Positions 8,722 through 16,791 of a DNA stretch of 64,000 nucleotides are shown one piece after another. The stretch covers positions 183,598 to 247,597 of the forward strand of contig NZ_JAMZEK010000005.1 of the NCBI RefSeq assembly GCF_024158035.1. The letters are read 5' to 3'. The notes beneath the pieces were generated by a model. It saw nothing but the letters and a program-made list of their open reading frames with translations, did no database searches and was not told the DNA's origin. The position numbers and the translations under genes were made by a program. The stretch comes from Dyella lutea (GTDB lineage Bacteria; Pseudomonadota; Gammaproteobacteria; Xanthomonadales; Rhodanobacteraceae). The stretch's first letter is position 1; each line of letters opens with the position of its first letter.

Positions 8722-9321
8722 TCAGGCGGCGAGGTCGCCCAGCCGTGCGCGCAGCTGGTCCAGTGCCTGGCCGCGGTGGCTGATCCGGTTCTTCAGCGCC
8801 TTGTCCAGCTCGGCCGCGCCGAGCGTGTGACCGTCGGGCAGGAACAGCGGGTCGTAGCCGAACCCGCCCTCGCCGCGCGGCGCATGCAGCACGCGGCCGT
8901 GCCAGCGGCCCTCGGCGACCAGCGGGGCCGGATCGTCGGCGTGGCGCAGCAGCACCAGCACGCAGATGAAGAAGGCGCGGCGATCGGCATCGGGGCGGCC
9001 GTCCAGTGCGCGCAGCAGCTTGGCATTGTTTGCGGCGCTGTCGCCGTGGCCGCCGGCATAGCGCGCCGAGTAAAGGCCGGGCGCGCCGCCGAGGGCGTCC
9101 ACGCACAGGCCGGAGTCGTCGGCCAGCGCGGGCAGGCCGGTGACGCGGGCGGCATGGCGCGCCTTGAGCAGGGCGTTCTCGACGAAGGTGAGGCCGGTCT
9201 CCTCGACGTCCTCCACGCCCAGCTCGCCCTGTGCGACGACCTCGAAGTCGGCGTCGGCCAGCAGGTGGCCGAACTCGGCCAGCTTGCCGCGATTGCCGCT
9301 GGCCAGGACGATGCGGCCCAT
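8722..9321 (-). CDS. rdgB: XTP/dITP pyrophosphatase RdgB
   Basis: 199 residues, the usual size of the HAM1/RdgB family. It begins with the nucleotide-binding motif LASGNRGKLAEF, then TFVENALLKARHAA, DDSGLCVDALGGAPGLYSAR and a FGYDPLFLPDG block, with SHRGQAL near the end. The enzyme hydrolyses non-canonical purine triphosphates (dITP, XTP) to monophosphates and so keeps them out of DNA and RNA. It sits 3 bp after rph and 1 bp before hemW on the minus strand, the common gammaproteobacterial order. Confidence 0.95.
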   Translation of the reverse strand: MGRIVLASGNRGKLAEFGHLLADADFEVVAQGELGVEDVEETGLTFVENALLKARHAARVTGLPALADDSGLCVDALGGAPGLYSARYAGGHGDSAANNAKLLRALDGRPDADRRAFFICVLVLLRHADDPAPLVAEGRWHGRVLHAPRGEGGFGYDPLFLPDGHTLGAAELDKALKNRISHRGQALDQLRARLGDLAA

Positions 9322-9324
9322 CGC

Positions 9325-10056
9325 TCAGCCCTCGGCCAGCGCGGCGCGCTGGGCGGCGACCAGTTCGGCCACGCCCTTCTCGGCCAGCGCCAGCAGGGCG
9401 TCCATCTCGTCGCGGCGGAACGCGTGTCCTTCGGCCGTGCCCTGCACCTCGATGAAGCCGCCGCCGTCGTTCATCACCACGTTCATGTCGGTGTCGCAGT
9501 CCGAATCCTCGGCGTAGTCGAGGTCGAGCACCGGCTGGCCCTTGTAGATGCCCACCGAGACCGCCGCGATCGCGCCGATGACCGGATTGCGCTTGAGGTT
9601 CTCGCGCTTCATCAGATGGTTTACCGCATCGACCAGGGCCACGTAACCGCCGGTGATCGCCGCGGTGCGGGTACCGCCGTCGGCCTGGATCACGTCGCAG
9701 TCCAGCGTGATGACGCGTTCGCCGAGCGCCTGGCGGTTGACGCAGGCGCGCAGGCTGCGGCCGATCAGTCGCTGGATCTCCATGGTGCGGCCGCCCTGGC
9801 CGCCCTTGGCCGCCTCGCGCTGCATGCGGGTATGGGTGGCGCGCGGCAGCATGCCGTACTCGGCGGTGATCCAGCCTTCGCCCTTGCCGCGCAGCCACGG
9901 CGGCACGCGGTCCTCGATACTGGCGGTGCACAGCACGCGGGTGTCGCCGAAGCTCACCAGTACCGAACCTTCGGCGTGGCGGGTGAAACGGCGTTCGATG
10001 GTGATCGGGCGCAGCTGGTCGCTGGCGCGTCCGCTGGGGCGGCTGACGGTTTGCAT
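9325..10056 (-). CDS. rph: Ribonuclease PH
   Basis: 243 residues from ATG at 10056. It is a phosphorolytic exoribonuclease that trims tRNA 3' ends using phosphate. Family motifs include [20 protein letters not shown] at the N-terminus, [52 protein letters not shown] and the DEDSD-like metal site region ([16 protein letters not shown]). The C-terminus is complete, unlike the truncated E. coli K-12 gene. It is the first gene of rph-rdgB-hemW and divergent from yicC with 81 bp between, which must hold both promoters. Confidence 0.95.
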   Translation of the reverse strand: MQTVSRPSGRASDQLRPITIERRFTRHAEGSVLVSFGDTRVLCTASIEDRVPPWLRGKGEGWITAEYGMLPRATHTRMQREAAKGGQGGRTMEIQRLIGRSLRACVNRQALGERVITLDCDVIQADGGTRTAAITGGYVALVDAVNHLMKRENLKRNPVIGAIAAVSVGIYKGQPVLDLDYAEDSDCDTDMNVVMNDGGGFIEVQGTAEGHAFRRDEMDALLALAEKGVAELVAAQRAALAEG

Positions 10057-10137
10057 GGGTCGGGGAGCCTGGTTGGGCAGGGCAGGACGGGAAAGTTTAC
10101 CATTGCGCTCTTTATCGGCACCGCCGCAAGGGTTTCC

Positions 10138-10998
10138 ATGATCCGCAGCATGACTGCCTACGCCTCGGCCGAACTGGCGGGCCCCACCGGCCCGCTCAGC
10201 TGCGAGCTGCGCACGGTCAACCATCGCTACCTGGAGATCAGCCCTCGTTTGCCGGAAGAGCTGCGGGGTTTCGAGCCGCTGCTGCGCGAGCGGGTCGCGG
10301 CCCGGCTGTCGCGCGGCAAGCTCGATCTCACCGTGCGCCTGCGCGGCGAGGGCCGCAACGATGCGCTGCAGCTCAACGAAGGCATGCTGGCCCGCCTGAC
10401 CGAGCTGGCACGCGAGCTGCAGCCGCGGTTCCCGACGATGCAGGTGGAGTTCACCGAGCTGCTGCGTTTCCCGGGGCTGCTCGACCGCGCCGATGTGGAC
10501 AACGATGCGTTGCAGGAGGCGCTGTTCGCCGTGCTCGACCGCGCGCTGGACGCCCTGGCGGCGACCCGCGAGCGCGAAGGCGCCAAGACCGCCGACATGC
10601 TGCGCGAGCGGCTGGACGCGATCGAACGGGTGGTGGCCGACGTGCGCGGCTGGATGCCGGAGATCCGCGCCGCGCTGCGCGCGCGGCTGGAGTCGCGGCT
10701 GGCCGAGCTCAAGCAGCCGGCCGACCCGGGCCGGCTGGAGCAGGAGCTGGTGCTGCAGATCACCCGTGCCGACGTCGACGAGGAGCTGGACCGGCTCACT
10801 ACCCACATCGCCGAGGCCCGCCGCGTGCTGGGCCTGGCCGAACCGGTGGGGCGCCGGCTGGACTTCCTGATGCAGGAGTTCAATCGGGAGGCCAATACGC
10901 TGGGCTCCAAGTCGGTGGACTCCCGCAGCACCAACGCCGCGGTCGAGCTGAAGGTGCTGATCGAACAGATGCGCGAACAGGTGCAGAACATCGAATGA
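10138..10998 (+). CDS. yicC: YicC-family endoribonuclease
   Basis: 286 residues. The N-terminal YicC domain starts [13 protein letters not shown], with [12 protein letters not shown] close behind, and the C-terminal DUF1732 part ends [20 protein letters not shown] and [18 protein letters not shown], a very conserved tail. E. coli YicC is reported as an endoribonuclease acting on small RNAs. It is placed upstream of gmk with a 4-bp overlap (ATGA at 10995-10998), a conserved pairing. The start ATG at 10138 is chosen because everything conserved begins there. Confidence 0.92.
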   Translation: MIRSMTAYASAELAGPTGPLSCELRTVNHRYLEISPRLPEELRGFEPLLRERVAARLSRGKLDLTVRLRGEGRNDALQLNEGMLARLTELARELQPRFPTMQVEFTELLRFPGLLDRADVDNDALQEALFAVLDRALDALAATREREGAKTADMLRERLDAIERVVADVRGWMPEIRAALRARLESRLAELKQPADPGRLEQELVLQITRADVDEELDRLTTHIAEARRVLGLAEPVGRRLDFLMQEFNREANTLGSKSVDSRSTNAAVELKVLIEQMREQVQNIE

Positions 10999-11621
10999 GC
11001 ACGCCGGCGGCAGGAACCCTCTTCGTGGTGGCCGCGCCCTCGGGCGCGGGCAAGTCGACCCTGGTCAACGCGTTGCTCGAACGCGAGCCGGCGATCTCGT
11101 TGTCGATCTCGCACACCACGCGCCCGCCGAGGCCTGGTGAGGAATACGGCAGGCACTACTACTTCGTCGAGCGCGCCGAGTTCGAGCGCGAGGTGGCCGA
11201 GGGCATCTTCCTCGAGCATGCCGAGGTGCACGGCAATCTCTACGGCACCTCGCGCACCACCGTCGATGGCCTGCTGGCGCAGTCGCGCGACGTGCTGCTG
11301 GAGATCGACTGGCAGGGCGCGCGGCAGATCCGCGCGGCCAAGCCCGATTGTGTCAGCGTCTTCATCCTGCCGCCGTCGCGGCCCGAACTTGAGCGACGGT
11401 TGCGCGGGCGCGGGTCGGATGCGCCGGAAGTGATCGAGCGCCGCCTGCACAACTCGCGCGAGGAGATCGCCCACGCGCACGAATTCGACTACATCGTGGT
11501 CAACGACCGCTTCGAGGATGCGCTGGACGATCTGCAGGCGATCGTGCACGCGGTACGCCTGCGTAGCCCGCTGCAGTGGGCGCGGCACCCGGCCCTGATC
11601 GACGCCTTGCTGGCGCCTTGA
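10995..11621 (+). CDS. gmk: Guanylate kinase
   Basis: 208 residues. It phosphorylates GMP to GDP with ATP. The P-loop [16 protein letters not shown] is near the N-terminus, followed by [20 protein letters not shown] (GMP binding), [15 protein letters not shown] and [13 protein letters not shown]. Translation is coupled to yicC. In most gammaproteobacteria gmk is followed at once by rpoZ and spoT; here about 4.8 kb of mla genes lie between. The next gene, mlaF, starts 141 bp downstream. Confidence 0.96.
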   Translation: MSTPAAGTLFVVAAPSGAGKSTLVNALLEREPAISLSISHTTRPPRPGEEYGRHYYFVERAEFEREVAEGIFLEHAEVHGNLYGTSRTTVDGLLAQSRDVLLEIDWQGARQIRAAKPDCVSVFILPPSRPELERRLRGRGSDAPEVIERRLHNSREEIAHAHEFDYIVVNDRFEDALDDLQAIVHAVRLRSPLQWARHPALIDALLAP

Positions 11622-11762
11622 GCCCGGATTCCCGGCCCGGCGGGATTTTCCCGTGGCAGCAGAAACTTGCGTTGCATCCGGCGGTCTCTCGCAGGCTCCC
11701 GTGCAATGGCGCGGGAGCCCCGCTTCGGCTACCTTGTCCTTCTTTCGTCGCACCCCTTCCCG

Positions 11763-12599
11763 ATGACCGATCCCGTACGCCCGATCACCGATGCCGAGCC
11801 GCTGGTAAGCGTCCGCGGCCTGACCACGGTGCTCAGCGGCAAGACCATTTTCGACGCGCTGGACATGGACATCCCGCGTGGCCGCATCACTGCCATCATG
11901 GGGCCCAGCGGTACCGGCAAGACCACCCTGCTCAAGCACATCACTGGCCAGATGGCCGGCGATGCCGGGCAGGTGCTGGTCAATGGGCAGGATGTCGGCG
12001 AGCTGTCGCGCGGCCAGCTGTTCAAGCTGCGCGAACAGATCGGCTACCTGTTCCAGAACTCGGCGCTGTTGACCGACTTCGATGTGTTCGAGAACGTCGC
12101 CTTCCCGCTGCGCCAGCACACCGATCTGTCGGAAGAGCTGATCCGCAACGTGGTGCTGCTGAAGCTGCAGGCGGTGGGTTTGCGTGGCGCCGCGGCGCTG
12201 ATGCCCAGCGAGCTCTCCGGTGGCATGGCGCGGCGCGTGGCGCTTGCGCGGGCGATCGTGTTCGACCCGATGCTGATCCTTTATGACGAACCGTTCGTCG
12301 GCCTGGATCCGATCGCGCTGAACCAGGTGCTGAAGCTGATCCGCACGCTCAACGACACGCTCGGCATCACCAGCGTGCTGGTGGCGCACGAGCTGGACGC
12401 GATCAAGCAGGTCGCCGACCACATCTACCTGATCGCCAACGGCAAGGTGGTGGCGCAGGGCGATCCGAAGACGATCGCCGACGACGGCTCGCCGTGGACG
12501 CGGCAGTTCTTCGGCGGCGAGGCCGACGGCCCGGTGCCGTTCCAGTACCCGGCCGGCGACTACGCCCAGTCGCTGGGCTTTCCGCGGAGCCAGGCATGA
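11763..12599 (+). CDS. mlaF: Phospholipid ABC transporter ATPase MlaF
   Basis: 278 residues from ATG at 11763; the open frame extends 32 codons further but without conserved sequence. Walker A is GPSGTGKTTLLKH, the ABC signature is LSGGMARRVALARA and Walker B is LILYDEPFVGLD, followed by the switch His in LVAHELD. SGGMxRRVxLARA is typical of MlaF. It powers the inner-membrane MlaFEDB complex, which moves phospholipids between inner membrane and periplasm to keep outer-membrane lipid asymmetry. It overlaps mlaE by 4 bp. Confidence 0.95.
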   Translation: MTDPVRPITDAEPLVSVRGLTTVLSGKTIFDALDMDIPRGRITAIMGPSGTGKTTLLKHITGQMAGDAGQVLVNGQDVGELSRGQLFKLREQIGYLFQNSALLTDFDVFENVAFPLRQHTDLSEELIRNVVLLKLQAVGLRGAAALMPSELSGGMARRVALARAIVFDPMLILYDEPFVGLDPIALNQVLKLIRTLNDTLGITSVLVAHELDAIKQVADHIYLIANGKVVAQGDPKTIADDGSPWTRQFFGGEADGPVPFQYPAGDYAQSLGFPRSQA

Positions 12600-13366
12600 G
12601 CGCGCAGACCCAACGCAACATGGTGGCCGAGGCCCTGGCGCAGATCGGCAACTGCGGCCTGTTCCTGCTGACCATCCTCAAGTCGGTGCCGCGCAGCTTC
12701 CGCTACGGCCGCGAGACGGTGCGCCAGCTGTGGTTCGTCGGCGCGATGAGCCTGACCATCATCATGACCTGCGGCCTGTTCGTCGGCATGGTGCTGGGCC
12801 TGCAGCTGTACTACGTGCTATCGATTTTCGGCGGTACCGCCGCCAGCGGCACGGTGGTGGCGATCGCGATCTACCGCGAGCTGGGACCGGTGGTGACCGC
12901 GCTGCTGTTCGCCGGGCGCGCCGGCACCTCGATCACCGCCGAGATCGGCCTGATGCGCGCCACCGACCAGATCGCCGCGATGGAGATGATGGCGGTCGAC
13001 CCGATCGCCTACGTCGTCGCGCCGCGGTTCCTCGCCGGACTGATCGCCATGCCGCTGCTGTGCAGCGTGTTCTGCGCGCTGGGCATCTTCGGTGGTCATC
13101 TGGTCGGAGTGACCTGGCTGGGCATCGATAACGGCACCTTCTGGTCGAACATGACCGCCAACGTCGACGTCTGGAAGGACGTGGTCAACGGCATCGTCTA
13201 CAAGAGCGTGGCGTTCGGCGCCGTGGTCTCGCTGATCGCCGTATTTCAGGGTTACACCACGCCGCCGACCAGCGAGGGCGTGGCCTACGCCACCACCCGT
13301 ACCGTGGTCGCCTCGTCCATCGCCATCCTGGCGCTGGACTTCGTGCTCACCGCTTTCCTGATGTGA
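12596..13366 (+). CDS. mlaE: Phospholipid ABC transporter permease MlaE
   Basis: 256 residues with about five or six membrane segments, the MlaE/YrbE permease family. Recognisable stretches are GMVLGLQLYYVLSIFGG, YRELGPVVTALLFAGRAGTS, EIGLMRATDQIAAMEMMAVD and GVAYATTRTVVASS near the C-terminus. It forms the membrane channel of the Mla complex. The start ATG at 12596 overlaps the mlaF stop (ATGA). mlaD begins 44 bp downstream. Confidence 0.95.
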   Translation: MSAQTQRNMVAEALAQIGNCGLFLLTILKSVPRSFRYGRETVRQLWFVGAMSLTIIMTCGLFVGMVLGLQLYYVLSIFGGTAASGTVVAIAIYRELGPVVTALLFAGRAGTSITAEIGLMRATDQIAAMEMMAVDPIAYVVAPRFLAGLIAMPLLCSVFCALGIFGGHLVGVTWLGIDNGTFWSNMTANVDVWKDVVNGIVYKSVAFGAVVSLIAVFQGYTTPPTSEGVAYATTRTVVASSIAILALDFVLTAFLM

Positions 13367-13409
13367 TTTCCTTGATTTCTTCCGTCTCTTCCGCTCTGAG
13401 GATCGTGCC

Positions 13410-14261
13410 GTGACCCAGCGAAAATCCTATGCCGTCGGCACCGGCCTGTTCATCGTGCTCGGCTTTGCCGCACTGGCCTACCTCGCCACGCAGACCACCT
13501 CGGTGGCCAACGTCAGCCAGGGCCCCAGCTATGACGTCACCACCCAGTTCGCCAACATCGGCCAGCTCAAGGAGCGCGCGCCGGTGAAGGTGGCGGGCGT
13601 GCGGGTCGGTCAGGTCCAGTCGATCGCGCTGGAGCCCGGCAAGGAGGTGGCGGATGTCACGCTGTCGATCGACAGGAAGTACGGCCAGATCCCGGTCGAC
13701 TCGGTCGCCACCATCTATACCAGCGGACTGCTGGGTGACCAGTACGTGGGGTTGCAGTACGGCAGCGCCAAGCACTACGTGAAGGACGGCAGCCGGCTCG
13801 CCCTGAGCAAATCCACCGAGCCGCTGGAGGCGATGCTGAGCAAGTTCTTCGGTGCCGGTGCGGCGGCCGACGACCTGGGCGGCACCTACGCGGTGAAAGC
13901 CCGATTCACCAACGTCGGCGCGTTGTCGCCCGGCGCCCCGGTGAAGATGGCCGGCGTGGCGATCGGCAGCGTCAAGTCGGTACAGGCCGACCCGGTCAAG
14001 CTCGACGCGCTGGTGACCCTGTCCATCGACAAGAAGTACGACCAGATCCCCGACGATTCCTCGGCGGCGGTGTTCACCAGCGGTTTGATCGGCAGCCAGT
14101 ACGTTGCGATCCAGCCCGGCGGCTCGCCCGACATGCTCAAGGACGGTGACGAGATGATCCTCACCCAGTCCGCCATGCAGCTGGAGGACCTGATCGGCAA
14201 GTTCCTCGTCAACGGCTCGCCGGGCGACAAGAGCGGCGGCAAGTCGTCCGACGCCAAGTGA
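13410..14261 (+). CDS. mlaD: MlaD with two tandem MCE domains
   Basis: 283 residues, about 100 more than E. coli MlaD. After an N-terminal membrane anchor (about 8-28) there are two MCE domains in tandem. The first (about 38-145) reads TTQFANIGQLKERAPVKVAG, then TLSIDRKYGQIPVDS and YTSGLLGDQYVGLQ; the second (about 155-262) reads KARFTNVGALSPGAPVKMAG, then TLSIDKKYDQIPDDS and FTSGLIGSQYVAIQ. They are clearly homologous, so the extra length is an internal duplication. MlaD forms the lipid-binding periplasmic ring on the Mla transporter. Translation starts at GTG 13410. The stop is followed at once by the mlaC leader. Confidence 0.93.
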   Translation: MTQRKSYAVGTGLFIVLGFAALAYLATQTTSVANVSQGPSYDVTTQFANIGQLKERAPVKVAGVRVGQVQSIALEPGKEVADVTLSIDRKYGQIPVDSVATIYTSGLLGDQYVGLQYGSAKHYVKDGSRLALSKSTEPLEAMLSKFFGAGAAADDLGGTYAVKARFTNVGALSPGAPVKMAGVAIGSVKSVQADPVKLDALVTLSIDKKYDQIPDDSSAAVFTSGLIGSQYVAIQPGGSPDMLKDGDEMILTQSAMQLEDLIGKFLVNGSPGDKSGGKSSDAK

Positions 14262-14296
14262 TGGTTTCCCGAATTTCCTCCCCCTGGAGTTTCCCC

Positions 14297-14971
14297 ATGT
14301 TGCGTCCCATCGCCCTAGCCCTGGCACTGACCTTCGGTGCCGCGCTCGCCACTCCGGCGCTGGCGCAGGATCCCGCCCCGGCGGCATCCGCGCAGCAGAC
14401 CCCGGAGCAGGTCGTGCAGACCATCGCGCACGATCTGGACACCACCATCGCCGGCCACCGCGACGAGCTGAAGAACAACAAGGAAAAGCTCATCGGCGTG
14501 ATCGATGATATTTTCCTGCCGCACTTCGACATCGACTACGCCTCGATCCTGGTGCTCGGTCAGCATGCGCGCGAGGCCACGCCGGAGCAGCGCGAGCGCT
14601 TCGCCAAGGCGTTCTACAACTCGATCACCAACCGCTACGCGGAGGGGCTGCTGAACTACACCAAGGGTGCGGTGGTGGTGCTGCCGTTCAACGGCGACCT
14701 CAACAACAAGCGCACCGTGGTGCGTACCCAGGTGGTGCTGGAGGACGGCAAGAAGGTCGCCGTCGACTACGCGTTCCGCAAAACCCGCAGCGGTGAGTGG
14801 AAGGCCTACGACGTAATCATCGAGGGCATCTCCTACATCACCAACTACCGCAACCAGGTGGATGCGGAGATCCGCAAGGTCGGCATCGACAAGCTGATCA
14901 CCAACCTGGAGACGCGCGGCGAAGACGCCCTCAAGTCGATGGAGCAGGACAGCAAGGCAAAGGCCCCGTGA
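14297..14971 (+). CDS. mlaC: Periplasmic phospholipid-binding protein MlaC
   Basis: 224 residues from ATG 14297, which has a GGAG site about 7 bp upstream and opens a standard signal peptide (MLRPIALALALTFGAALATP, cleavage after ALA). In-frame starts at 14258/14261 would overlap mlaD but add nothing signal-like. The mature protein matches the MlaC/Ttg2D family (EQVVQTIAHDLDTTIAGHRD, FLPHFDIDYASILVLGQHAR, DYAFRKTRSGEWKAYDVIIE). It shuttles phospholipid between MlaA at the outer membrane and MlaFEDB at the inner membrane. Confidence 0.95.
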   Translation: MLRPIALALALTFGAALATPALAQDPAPAASAQQTPEQVVQTIAHDLDTTIAGHRDELKNNKEKLIGVIDDIFLPHFDIDYASILVLGQHAREATPEQRERFAKAFYNSITNRYAEGLLNYTKGAVVVLPFNGDLNNKRTVVRTQVVLEDGKKVAVDYAFRKTRSGEWKAYDVIIEGISYITNYRNQVDAEIRKVGIDKLITNLETRGEDALKSMEQDSKAKAP

Positions 14972-15273
14972 CGACGGTCGGCTGCCAGCTCGAGGACCTC
15001 GCAGACGGCACGCTCGCCGTCCGCGGCGTGCTGACCTTCGATACGGCCAATGCCGCCTGGCGTTCCCTGCGCGAGCGGTTGGCCAGGGCTCCCGCGCAGG
15101 TGCTCGATCTTTCCGCGGTGGAACGCAGCGACAGCGCCGGCCTGGCCTGCGTGCTGGCGGTGCTGTCCGAGGCGGGGAAGCACGGGCAGTCGTTGCGGGT
15201 AAGGGGACTGCCGGCCGGCATGCGGCGGCTGGCCCAGGCGTGCGAGGTGGAGTCGCTGCTGGCGGCGGGCTGA
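14968..15273 (+). CDS. mlaB: STAS-domain protein MlaB
   Basis: 101 residues starting at GTG 14968, overlapping the mlaC stop by 4 bp. It is a single STAS domain with the core LDLSAVERSDSAGLACVLAV; the Ser-Asp-Ser-Ala-Gly segment is the usual STAS loop. MlaB binds MlaF in the cytosol and is needed for assembly or activity of the transporter. It is the last gene of mlaFEDCB and is followed after 20 bp by a strong terminator hairpin. Confidence 0.92.
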   Translation: MTTVGCQLEDLADGTLAVRGVLTFDTANAAWRSLRERLARAPAQVLDLSAVERSDSAGLACVLAVLSEAGKHGQSLRVRGLPAGMRRLAQACEVESLLAAG

Positions 15274-15293
15274 GTCGCCGGAGGCGACCTGCG

Positions 15294-15320
15294 AAAAAGG
15301 CCCCGTAAAGGGGCCTTTTT
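15294..15320. terminator. Bidirectional intrinsic terminator between mlaB and mlaA
   Basis: An A5-GGCCCC arm (15294-15304) pairs with GGGGCC-T5 (15310-15320) around a short loop. Poly-A on one side and poly-T on the other make it work for both strands, ending mlaFEDCB on plus and mlaA on minus. Confidence 0.9.
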
Positions 15321-15342
15321 CATCTCCGGGGCAGGGAGGGGG

Positions 15343-16191
15343 TCAGTGGCTGCCGGGCGGGTCGCCCTGGTCGGCCTGCTTCGGGTGCTTGTTCTCCCAG
15401 TGATGCTGTTCCTGCAGCAGCTCGTCGGGATCGAAGCCCTGCTGGTCGAGCCCCTGCATCTGATCGATCACGCTGGCCGGCGGATTGCCGTCGTAGATCT
15501 TGTACAGCCGGCGCTGACGATAGGCGTCACGCACAAATACATAGGGGTCGTAGGCGGACTTGAGGAAGCTTTCCGCGTCGAAGGCGCGCGAGCGCAGGTT
15601 CACCAGGTAGACCAGCTGCGGGATGTACTGCTGGCCGTAGTGATAGCTGTGGTTGCGCGCGTAGATCGTCAGCGGGTCGAAGAAGTAGCCATCCACCGGC
15701 ACCTGCCAGACGTCGCGCACCGTGGAGGGGCCGAGGAACGGCAGCACGATGTAGTCGCCCTCAGGCACCCCCCAGCGGGCCAGGGTCACGCCGAAATCGG
15801 TTTCCTGAAGCGGCAGGCCAAGCGAGCTGGCCGGATCGAACAGGCCGCCGATGCCCAGGGTGAGGTTGACCAGAAATCGCCCGGTGCTCTGCAGCGCCTG
15901 CTTGGGGCGGGCCTGCAGCAGGTCATTGGCCACGGTGACCGGCTGGCGCAGGTTGGTGAAGAAATCGCTGACCGAGCGACGCACCGGCGGATTGGTGATC
16001 TTGCGGTAGCCCACCGCGACCGGGCGGATCACCGCCTGGTCCACGGCATCGTTGAACGCATAGACCTTGCGGTTGACCTTCTCGAGCGGGTCGTCGGTAC
16101 GCGGCTTGGCGATGGCGCACCCGGCGAGCAAGGAAACCAGGCCGAGCGCAGCGACCCGGCGCAGCCAGGATGGAACGTGGGGGAAAGGCAT
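15343..16191 (-). CDS. mlaA: Outer-membrane lipoprotein MlaA (VacJ)
   Basis: 282 residues with a lipoprotein signal ending LLAGC (Cys about 25). It carries the MlaA core: DPLEKVNRKVYAFNDAVDQ, GYRKITNPPVRRSVSDFFTN, QSTGRFLVNLTLGIGGLFDP, QETDFGVTLARWGVPEGDY and VLPFLGPSTVRD. It sits in the outer membrane as a ring that extracts mislocalised phospholipids and hands them to MlaC. It is encoded convergently to mlaFEDCB, not within that operon. The C-terminal tail (last 35 residues) is Gln/Asp/His-rich and probably disordered. Confidence 0.95.
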   Translation of the reverse strand: MPFPHVPSWLRRVAALGLVSLLAGCAIAKPRTDDPLEKVNRKVYAFNDAVDQAVIRPVAVGYRKITNPPVRRSVSDFFTNLRQPVTVANDLLQARPKQALQSTGRFLVNLTLGIGGLFDPASSLGLPLQETDFGVTLARWGVPEGDYIVLPFLGPSTVRDVWQVPVDGYFFDPLTIYARNHSYHYGQQYIPQLVYLVNLRSRAFDAESFLKSAYDPYVFVRDAYRQRRLYKIYDGNPPASVIDQMQGLDQQGFDPDELLQEQHHWENKHPKQADQGDPPGSH

Positions 16192-16321
16192 CGGTGAGTA
16201 ATCCGTTGCGGTGCCGTGGGAAAATTAAGTGTACTTCTCGGTTTTATAATATGCACGCGTTTCGCCGCGCTTTCGTCCTGAATCGGCGGCAGACCAACCG
16301 GGCATGATACGGGTTGGCGCA

Positions 16322-16350
16322 TTGCCAGCAAAGCCTACGCTGGATACACT
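16322..16350 (+). promoter_or_regulatory. Candidate sigma70 promoter for rpoZ-spoT
   Basis: TTGCCA (16322-16327) and TACACT (16345-16350) are separated by exactly 17 bp and would start transcription near 16357, about 34 nt before the rpoZ ATG. A second TATAAT (16245-16250) lies further upstream without a convincing -35 box. The region also has to hold the mlaA promoter on the other strand. Confidence 0.5.
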
Positions 16351-16390
16351 GAACGACCTTCCAAGTTGCTTTACCGCCTGAGGATTTCGC

Positions 16391-16681
16391 ATGGCACGCA
16401 TTACCGTGGAAGACTGCCTTGAGGTGGTCGACAACCGTTTCGAGCTGGTGCTGATGGCGACCAAGCGCGCCCGCCAGCTGTCCAAGGGCGCCGAGCCGGC
16501 CGTCAATCCGGATCATGACAAGCCCACCGTGCTGGCGCTGCGCGAGATCGCCGATCGCCGCATCGACCAGGCCACCATCGACGAGATCGACCGTGCCGAG
16601 CGCGAGCGCGCCGAGCGCGAGGCGCTGGAGTGGGCCGCCGCCGAAGTGGACGACGATCTCTCCAAGGGCGGGGACGACTGA
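16391..16681 (+). CDS. rpoZ: RNA polymerase omega subunit
   Basis: 96 residues. The N-terminus [20 protein letters not shown] and the block [16 protein letters not shown] plus [15 protein letters not shown] are typical of omega. It helps assemble the beta' subunit and, with beta', forms one of the (p)ppGpp binding sites on RNA polymerase. It is directly upstream of spoT as in most gammaproteobacteria. The stop TGA at 16679-16681 lies only 3 bp before a short upstream reading frame. Confidence 0.96.
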   Translation: MARITVEDCLEVVDNRFELVLMATKRARQLSKGAEPAVNPDHDKPTVLALREIADRRIDQATIDEIDRAERERAEREALEWAAAEVDDDLSKGGDD

Positions 16682-16683
16682 GC

Positions 16684-16791
16684 ATGAGCTCCGACGGCGC
16701 CATGCGCTGCATGGGATCGGTGGCGGAAGTCACCGATCCTCGTGGCAGTGCCTGCTGCCGTCCGGTTGCCCCGCGCGGGGTGACTGTCTGA
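16684..16791 (+). other. Short reading frame between rpoZ and spoT, possible leader or coupling ORF
   Basis: An ATG at 16684 opens a 35-codon frame that ends at TGA 16789-16791. Its stop overlaps a CTG codon (16788) that is in frame with SpoT, giving a CTGA arrangement like the ATGA overlaps elsewhere in the window. The peptide (begins MSSDGAMRCMGSV) resembles nothing I recognise. It could be a translated leader that couples spoT translation to rpoZ, or the product of a one-base sequence error that separates the real N-terminus from SpoT. Confidence 0.3.
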
